From contig NZ_JAFKCS010000003.1 of assembly GCF_017255015.1 (NCBI RefSeq), positions 1-38,003 on the forward strand: 38,003 nt of DNA. The letters are read 5' to 3'. The notes under the pieces were generated by a model, which ran no database searches, had not been told where the DNA came from, and saw nothing but the letters and a program-made list of their open reading frames with translations. The DNA comes from Bowmanella yangjiangensis (lineage in GTDB: Bacteria > Pseudomonadota > Gammaproteobacteria > Enterobacterales > Alteromonadaceae). Positions 32,891 through 38,003 of this stretch are shown here, piece by piece. The position numbers and the translations under genes are program-made. The number at the start of each line of letters is the position of its first letter. The stretch's first letter is position 1.

Positions 32891-35329
32891 ATGGTGCAAC
32901 TGGTGTAGGGTTTGCACTATGCCTGAACTGACCAGTGACAACACCAGCTCTTTGAGCGCAGCACTTTGCGCAGTATGTTGCAGGCCACCTTCTTCACTGG
33001 CTTTGACCAAGCCATTATCTTTCAACGCGTTGACGAAACTGGCAAATACACCTTTGTCGTAAAACTCAGGCGCATGGATTCCATTGACTGCACTCAGGTG
33101 CTCGGCCAGATCCCGGCTTTGCTTTTCCAGGTTGGCACGCGCGATAGACTGCTCTTTTTCAAGCAGGGTCAGCACTATGGCATAGCGTTGCAGTGTTTGC
33201 TGTAGCGTATGATTGAGGATGTTCAATGTCACATAAGCTGCGCTGGTACGGGCTGGTTGCATATAGTTGCCATCCAGCTCGACGACTAACCCTACTGATA
33301 CCATCTGACTCAAAAGCTGGCGAGAATAGGCTAATGCTTCGTCCTGAGACATGTGCATAAACAGCTCGCGTTTCAGCATGGGATAAATAGCCTTGATATA
33401 GGCCTCCAGACGAGCCGCTGTTGTGGAATGTTCCGAGAGTATTGTGGCTGCAATCAGGCCGGGCAGGGCAAATAAGTGGAGAATATTGTTACGGTAGTAG
33501 GTTTGGGTAATTGCGCGGTAGCTATCCAGCGAAATCACCTTACCAAAGGTATCTTCCTGAACCGTAAATTTCTTCAATGCCAGCGTTTGTGCTAACAGCT
33601 GGCTGCCACTTAACTCCGGAATATTACTCAGTGAGCTGTAGGGGGCTTTTCTCAGCATGCTGAGTAACAGCTCCAGACTATCAATAAGATCCTTTTCTGC
33701 CATGGCATGATTATCGGCAGCCAGCAAAGTCATAGAGCATAGGGCCATGCCGTTTAAGGCAGCGGCCTGGTTGATGCGACACATTACTTGGTTGGCCAAA
33801 TGGTTAACTGTGGGGGTTAGCCAGCTGGGTTTTCGCTCTGGATCTGATTGTGCATCCTGACGCCAATCCGGTACACGTTTGTCCAGATAATTGTTCAGTT
33901 GGATAGGTTCACCAAAACTGAGGAAACCATGTCCATAGTTTTTTAGCTTCTTGATGGCTGTAAATACCTGACCAAAAGATTCTTTCTGCTTGTTGCTGCC
34001 TTTCAGCTCGCTCAGGTAGCTACCCAGCTCCATAACATTCTCATAGCCAAGATAGACAGGTACCAGACTCACTGGGCGTTTAACGCCTTTGAGCAGGGCT
34101 TGCAGAGTCATGGCCAGCATGCCGGTTTTGGGTGTCAGCAAACGGCCGGTGCGACTGCGCCCGCCTTCCGGGTAATACTTGACCGGAACACCCCGGTTAA
34201 ACAAGAACTCAAGATATTCACGAAAGACCGCGGTGTAGAGCTTGTTTCCGGCAAAACTGCGGCGCAGGAAGAAGGCGCCCGCACGACGGAATATCCCCCC
34301 AACCGGCCAGAAGTTCAGATTGATGCCAGCTGCAATGTGCGGTGTGGCAAGACCCTCATGGTAGATAACATAGGTAAGCAGCAGGTAGTCCATATGGCTG
34401 CGGTGACAGGGCACATAGATAATTTCGTGGCCGTTTTGCGCCAACTCGCGGATACGTGCCGCGTTATGTACTTCGATACCGTTATAAATTTTGTTCCAGA
34501 CTCGGGTGAGCAGGCGATCGCCCAGACGGATGGTACCCTCACGGTAGTCAGCGGCAATTTCTTTCAGATACTTTTCGGCTTGCTGTTTGGCTTGCTCGGC
34601 ACTGATCTTCTTACTTTGTTGTTCTTCAGCGATGGCTTCTTTAACGGCACTGGCACCCAGAATCGCATAGTTCAATTGCTGTCGATCTATGCTTTGAGGC
34701 CCCGTCATGGATTGAATTCGGCGATGGAAGTGAGTGCGGGCAACGCGAGTCAGCTTATGCGCGATAATTTCGTCGGTGCCTTTCTCCTGAGCCATTCGTT
34801 GGGACGATACCGCTCGACTGAAATACACAAAGTTGTCACGGCCGAGAAATAACACAATGAACAATTTACGCAACCAGCTTGGGGAGGCTCTATCTGCTAA
34901 CAAGTCAGCCCAGCCTGGCTTGGATTTTTCCGGAGCACGACCCCAGAAAATAGAAGCTGGCACAATTTGTACATCCAGCTCGGGGTTATCCCGCTGCATT
35001 TTTAGTATGTCAACAAAGTGCTGGGCGATTTTAATACTCTGTATCTTACGGCTAATTAACCCTTGTGGCTCTTCCAGACAAAGGTGCGCAGGGAAGGGCT
35101 TGCCATCCAGGAATACTGGCTGCAGAGGATCTGGAAGTCCGCTTTGTTCGGTGGCTTTTTGCAGTGCAATCAAGTCGGTGGCGGAGTGCGTATGCAGCAG
35201 ATAAATGATGGGCTTATCCCGATTGATACCCAGCTCTTGATGAATATCAGCTGGAATGCTTTTGGTTTTGACCAGTAAGCGGGTTGGGTATTTAAACAGG
35301 CTCAGCAGCAACTTGTGCAACCAGAACAT
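32879..35329 (-). CDS. plsB: Glycerol-3-phosphate 1-O-acyltransferase PlsB
   Basis: First enzyme of phospholipid synthesis, acylating sn-glycerol 3-phosphate at position 1 at the inner membrane. 816 residues, close to E. coli PlsB (about 807). Acyltransferase motifs: block [14 protein letters not shown] (HX4D), block [11 protein letters not shown], block [17 protein letters not shown], block [13 protein letters not shown]. The long C-terminal helical region is also PlsB-like. Divergent from lexA, as in E. coli, across a 175-base region. Confidence 0.97.
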   Translation of the reverse strand: MFWLHKLLLSLFKYPTRLLVKTKSIPADIHQELGINRDKPIIYLLHTHSATDLIALQKATEQSGLPDPLQPVFLDGKPFPAHLCLEEPQGLISRKIQSIKIAQHFVDILKMQRDNPELDVQIVPASIFWGRAPEKSKPGWADLLADRASPSWLRKLFIVLFLGRDNFVYFSRAVSSQRMAQEKGTDEIIAHKLTRVARTHFHRRIQSMTGPQSIDRQQLNYAILGASAVKEAIAEEQQSKKISAEQAKQQAEKYLKEIAADYREGTIRLGDRLLTRVWNKIYNGIEVHNAARIRELAQNGHEIIYVPCHRSHMDYLLLTYVIYHEGLATPHIAAGINLNFWPVGGIFRRAGAFFLRRSFAGNKLYTAVFREYLEFLFNRGVPVKYYPEGGRSRTGRLLTPKTGMLAMTLQALLKGVKRPVSLVPVYLGYENVMELGSYLSELKGSNKQKESFGQVFTAIKKLKNYGHGFLSFGEPIQLNNYLDKRVPDWRQDAQSDPERKPSWLTPTVNHLANQVMCRINQAAALNGMALCSMTLLAADNHAMAEKDLIDSLELLLSMLRKAPYSSLSNIPELSGSQLLAQTLALKKFTVQEDTFGKVISLDSYRAITQTYYRNNILHLFALPGLIAATILSEHSTTAARLEAYIKAIYPMLKRELFMHMSQDEALAYSRQLLSQMVSVGLVVELDGNYMQPARTSAAYVTLNILNHTLQQTLQRYAIVLTLLEKEQSIARANLEKQSRDLAEHLSAVNGIHAPEFYDKGVFASFVNALKDNGLVKASEEGGLQHTAQSAALKELVLSLVSSGIVQTLHQLHHLET

Positions 35330-35446
35330 CGTGACGGATCCTCAGCTAAAAGTGCGCGAAGCATAGCATTTTCGTGCCTGATTGTCCTTTTCCCGGGCGC
35401 TGTTGGTGACAATCTTGCGTTCACATGGGCAAAAGGCTCATGGGAG

Positions 35447-35474
35447 TTGCTATCCTTGTGTAACTGGATATACT
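35447..35474 (+). promoter_or_regulatory. Sigma-70 promoter for lexA
   Basis: TTGCTA (35447-35452), a 16-base spacer and TATACT (35469-35474). The -10 lies inside the first LexA operator, so LexA binding would block it. Predicted by eye. Confidence 0.7.
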
Positions 35475-35481
35475 GACAGTA
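35462..35481. promoter_or_regulatory. LexA operator 1 upstream of lexA
   Basis: AACTGGATATACTGACAGTA: CTGG-N8-ACAG, one mismatch from the CTGT-N8-ACAG core. It overlaps the predicted -10. Confidence 0.88.
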
Positions 35482-35482
35482 A

Positions 35483-35502
35483 AACTGTATGGAAAAACAG
35501 GC
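35483..35502. promoter_or_regulatory. LexA operator 2 upstream of lexA
   Basis: AACTGTATGGAAAAACAGGC has a perfect CTGT-N8-ACAG core and lies 21 bases (two helical turns) from operator 1, the same tandem spacing as in E. coli lexA. It ends two bases before the start codon, covering the ribosome-binding site region. Confidence 0.9.
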
Positions 35503-35504
35503 TT

Positions 35505-36131
35505 ATGCGTCCATTAACTCCCAGGCAGGAAGAAGTTCTGCAACTGATAAAAGACACCATGGCTCACACTGGCATGCCACCCACCCGGGCGGAAATTGCC
35601 AAACAGCTGGGGTTTCGTTCAGCCAATGCGGCTGAAGAACATCTTAAAGCCTTGTCGCGTAAAGGGGTTATAGACATCCTGCCAGGCACATCCCGAGGCA
35701 TAAAGCTGAATATTCCATTGGATGCTCAGGAGCTGGATGAAGGGCTGCCGTTAATTGGGCGGGTTGCCGCTGGCGAGCCTATACTGGCGCAGCAGCATGT
35801 GGAAACTCACTACAAGGTGGATCCTGATCTGTTTAAACCTAAGGCGGATTTTCTACTCAGGGTTAACGGCATGAGCATGAAGGATATCGGCATTATGGAT
35901 GGTGATTTATTAGCCGTACACCGAACCTTGGATGTACATAATGGTCAGGTTGTGGTGGCCAGGGTTGATGACGAGGTAACGGTTAAACGTATTGAGCGAC
36001 GAGGTCGCAGTGAAATACTGTTGCACGCAGAAAATGAAGAATTCGCCCCTATTAAAGTTGATTTGGCCACTCAGCCTTTTTCTATCGAAGGAATTGCTGT
36101 GGGTGTGATTCGCAACAGTGACTGGATGTAA
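35505..36131 (+). CDS. lexA: SOS transcriptional repressor LexA
   Basis: 208-residue repressor and self-cleaving protease of the SOS response. The winged-helix DNA-binding domain ([19 protein letters not shown]...[28 protein letters not shown]) is followed by the A-G cleavage site in [12 protein letters not shown], the catalytic serine in [13 protein letters not shown] and the catalytic lysine in [10 protein letters not shown]. The start at 35505 is the family start (MRPLTPRQ), just after the second operator; the frame is open upstream to 35382 but that would encode the operators. Autoregulated through both boxes. Monocistronic, with its own terminator. Confidence 0.98.
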   Translation: MRPLTPRQEEVLQLIKDTMAHTGMPPTRAEIAKQLGFRSANAAEEHLKALSRKGVIDILPGTSRGIKLNIPLDAQELDEGLPLIGRVAAGEPILAQQHVETHYKVDPDLFKPKADFLLRVNGMSMKDIGIMDGDLLAVHRTLDVHNGQVVVARVDDEVTVKRIERRGRSEILLHAENEEFAPIKVDLATQPFSIEGIAVGVIRNSDWM

Positions 36132-36155
36132 GTCAAAAAACACCGACTTCCTCAC

Positions 36156-36179
36156 AACCCGGCAATCGCCGGGTTTTTT
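36156..36179 (+). terminator. Rho-independent terminator after lexA
   Basis: AACCCGGC (36156-36163) pairs perfectly with GCCGGGTT (36168-36175) around AATC, followed by T residues to 36179. It begins 24 bases after the lexA stop. Confidence 0.94.
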
Positions 36180-36571
36180 ATATCCAAAGACGCCGCGAAA
36201 CCGGAGGTCAGAGCGCTGCGATATCCAAAAGTGGTTCAGTTACTTTTGTAGATTTATTTAATTATTTACCATTCCTTCCTGCTAAACGCCTATTGGCAGG
36301 CAGACAAGCCACTAATACCGCCTCATCTTATAAAAATTTCCAGAAATTAACGAGTTAGCTTTTCCCCCTGAAGCTGCCACCTTTGTTTAAAAAATAACCG
36401 CTTGACCGTTAATTAGTCAGAAATCACTGGACGGGAAGTAACCAGTTGGGTAATTCTTGTACTGCCTTTAACAAAAAAATAACAACAAGGTGTCATTTTA
36501 TATCAACCGACACCTTTTTGTTCCGACAGTTTGCTGGCGGAATTTTTACGCTTTGACAGAGGAGACGTCAC
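36180..36571. other. 392-base leader region upstream of coxB
   Basis: A gene-free, A/T-rich stretch that must hold the oxidase operon promoter. The best promoter guess is TTGGGT (36446-36451), a 17-base spacer and TAACAA (36469-36474), but both boxes are poor. A terminator-like hairpin lies at 36487-36519. No short coding region with a plausible ribosome-binding site was found. Confidence 0.5.
36487..36519 (+). terminator. Terminator-like hairpin in the coxB leader
   Basis: AAGGTGTC (36487-36494) pairs perfectly with GACACCTT (36509-36516) around a 14-base loop, followed by a T-run (36515-36519) and G. It sits 52 bases upstream of coxB, so it could act as an attenuator, or merely as a 5' structural element. 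The long loop makes it weaker than a standard terminator. Confidence 0.5.
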
Positions 36572-37702
36572 GTGGCCAGAGGTTTGTTGACCGCAATGCT
36601 TGCAACCTTGCTGAGTGCCGGCGCTATGGCGCAGCCCTCTCAGCTAAATCTGCGCAAAGGGGTTACCGATATCAGTTCGCAGGTCTACGACCTGCATATG
36701 ACCATTTTCTATATTTGTGTCGTTATCGGCATTGTGGTGTTCGGTGCCATGTTTATTGCACTGGTTTTTCATCGCAAATCCCGGGGGGTTAAGCCAGCTA
36801 ACTTTCATGAAAGCGTGAAGGTGGAAGTAGCCTGGACTGTGGCGCCTTTTCTGATTCTGATTGCCATTGCTGTTCCTGCCGCGAATACCCTGATTGCCAT
36901 GGAGGATACCAGCAAGGCCGACGTGACTGTGTTGGTTACCGGGTCACAATGGAAATGGCACTACAAGTATATGGAAAACGATGTTGAATATTACTCTGTG
37001 CTGGCTACGCAGCCGGAGCAGATTCGTAACAAATTCAATAAAGGTGAAAACTACCTCCTGGAGGTGGATAAGCCGTTGGTAATACCCACCGACAAAAAAG
37101 TGCGTTTTCTGGTGACCTCCGATGATGTAATTCATTCTTGGTGGGTGCCTGACTTTGCGGTTAAAAAAGATGCCAACCCCGGTTTTATTAACGAAGCCTG
37201 GACCAGGGTTAATCAACCTGGCATCTATCGTGGTCAGTGCGCGGAACTGTGCGGTAAAGATCACGGTTTTATGCCGGTCGTGGTTGTCGCCAAAGCCCCT
37301 GCTGAGTATGACGCCTGGATCGCTGAGCAGGAAGCAATTCAGCGTAAAGCCAAAGAGGAAGAGCAGAAACTCTTGGCCATGAATATGGACATGACAGAGT
37401 TGATGGATCTTGGTGGCAAAGTTTATCAAAGCAGTTGCGCTGCATGCCATATGCCTAATGGTGAAGGTCTTCCGGGGGTGTTTCCTGGATTAAAAGGTAG
37501 CCCTATCGCAACCGGCGATGTGGCTAAGCACATAGATGTAGTTGTGCATGGGGTGTCTGGAACTGCTATGCAATCATTTGGCAAGCAACTCAGTCTTAAG
37601 GAACTGGCAGCGGTAATTACCTTTGAACGCAATGCGTGGGGTAACAACACCGGCGAAACCGTGCAGGCCAAAGACGTCAACGCTGTCCTGACAGGCAAAT
37701 AG
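36572..37702 (+). CDS. coxB: Cytochrome c oxidase subunit II with fused cytochrome c domain
   Basis: Electron-entry subunit of an aa3/caa3-type terminal oxidase. 376 residues: signal peptide (LLTAMLATLLSAGAMA), two transmembrane helices (about 45-70 and 88-108), a periplasmic cupredoxin domain with the CuA ligands H188 (IHSWW), C223 and C227 (CAELCGKDH), H231 and M234, then a glutamate/lysine-rich linker and a C-terminal class I cytochrome c domain with the heme motif C289-A-A-C292-H293. The start codon is GTG at 36572 with AGAGGAG upstream. Subunit I follows after 10 bases. The fused cytochrome c defines the caa3-like branch. Confidence 0.96.
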   Translation: MARGLLTAMLATLLSAGAMAQPSQLNLRKGVTDISSQVYDLHMTIFYICVVIGIVVFGAMFIALVFHRKSRGVKPANFHESVKVEVAWTVAPFLILIAIAVPAANTLIAMEDTSKADVTVLVTGSQWKWHYKYMENDVEYYSVLATQPEQIRNKFNKGENYLLEVDKPLVIPTDKKVRFLVTSDDVIHSWWVPDFAVKKDANPGFINEAWTRVNQPGIYRGQCAELCGKDHGFMPVVVVAKAPAEYDAWIAEQEAIQRKAKEEEQKLLAMNMDMTELMDLGGKVYQSSCAACHMPNGEGLPGVFPGLKGSPIATGDVAKHIDVVVHGVSGTAMQSFGKQLSLKELAAVITFERNAWGNNTGETVQAKDVNAVLTGK

Positions 37703-37712
37703 GAGAATTATG

Positions 37713-38003
37713 ATGAGCACTGCCGCAGAACATCTGCATCACGACGAACATCATGACCATAAGCCATCCGGTATTAAGCGCTGGCTGTACACCACAAACC
37801 ACAAGGACATAGGCACATTATATCTTTGGTTTGCCTTTATCATGTTCCTGATTGGCGGCGCCATGGCGATGGTGATCCGCGCCGAGCTATTCCAACCCGG
37901 TTTGCAGCTGGTGGATCCCAACTTCTTCAATCAGATGACCACAGTGCACGGCCTGATCATGGTCTTTGGTGCGGTTATGCCAGCGTTTACCGGTCTGGCT
38001 AAC
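37713..38003 (+). CDS. coxA: Cytochrome c oxidase subunit I (5' part)
   Basis: N-terminal 97 residues of the catalytic heme-copper subunit, cut by the window end. After a histidine-rich start (EHLHHDEHHDHK) comes the family signature WLYTTNHKDIGTLYLWF, the first transmembrane helix, and the start of helix II with TTVHGLIMVFGAVMPAF, containing the low-spin heme histidine. Two adjacent ATG codons (37710 and 37713) are possible; 37713 is seven bases from AGGAG and is preferred. Co-transcribed with coxB. Confidence 0.95.
   Translation, partial: MSTAAEHLHHDEHHDHKPSGIKRWLYTTNHKDIGTLYLWFAFIMFLIGGAMAMVIRAELFQPGLQLVDPNFFNQMTTVHGLIMVFGAVMPAFTGLAN

Noticed and set aside
34100-34852. Open frame of 250 codons on the plus strand, inside plsB
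   Set aside because: Antisense shadow of the conserved plsB acyltransferase region; low-complexity, unlike any family known to me.

Overview
The window is 38 kb of ordinary, gene-dense gammaproteobacterial chromosome. Gene order (slmA-dut-coaBC/radC-rpmB-rpmG-mutM/coaD, waaA-kdkA, kbl-tdh, ubiC-ubiA/plsB/lexA, coxB-coxA) and protein sequences point to a marine Alteromonadales-type bacterium (Alteromonadaceae or close). This placement is inferred from synteny and family resemblance, not from a database search. I see no insertion sequence, prophage, CRISPR array, tRNA or plasmid function.

Layout. 1-90: the 3' end of a 5S rRNA and its terminator, so an rRNA operon lies upstream. 144-5319 (minus): an SOS mutagenesis operon imuA-imuB-dnaE2 behind a near-perfect LexA box, with an EVE-domain gene diverging from the same box. 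5926-10552: a DUF885 peptidase-like protein, a DUF1820 protein, a TetR regulator with a perfect inverted repeat at its start, and an exported M28 aminopeptidase. 10593-16109: a housekeeping block for division control (slmA), dUTP removal (dut), coenzyme A synthesis (coaBC, coaD), ribosomal proteins L28 and L33, and DNA repair (mutM, radC), plus one small membrane-anchored protein coupled to mutM.

16233-23004: an envelope block with a Wzi-like outer-membrane barrel, two glycosyltransferases, Kdo kinase KdkA, an OpsX-like heptosyltransferase and Kdo transferase WaaA. Together they predict an inner core with a single phosphorylated Kdo. 23314-27395: a tightly packed three-gene unit of small periplasmic binding-protein-like protein, outer-membrane barrel and transmembrane GGDEF-EAL protein. 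This is the best candidate here for a poorly described system, an envelope-to-c-di-GMP sensing pathway.

27511-30889: threonine catabolism (kbl-tdh) running into glpE (rhodanese) and glpG (rhomboid protease). 30917-35329: a secreted FliL-like protein, the first two ubiquinone genes ubiC-ubiA, and plsB (first step of phospholipid synthesis). 35447-36179: lexA with tandem LexA operators and its own terminator. 36572-38003: the start of an aa3/caa3-type cytochrome c oxidase operon, with subunit II carrying a fused cytochrome c domain and subunit I cut off by the window end.

The window therefore contains both the SOS repressor and one of its likely targets, with clear LexA operators at each.
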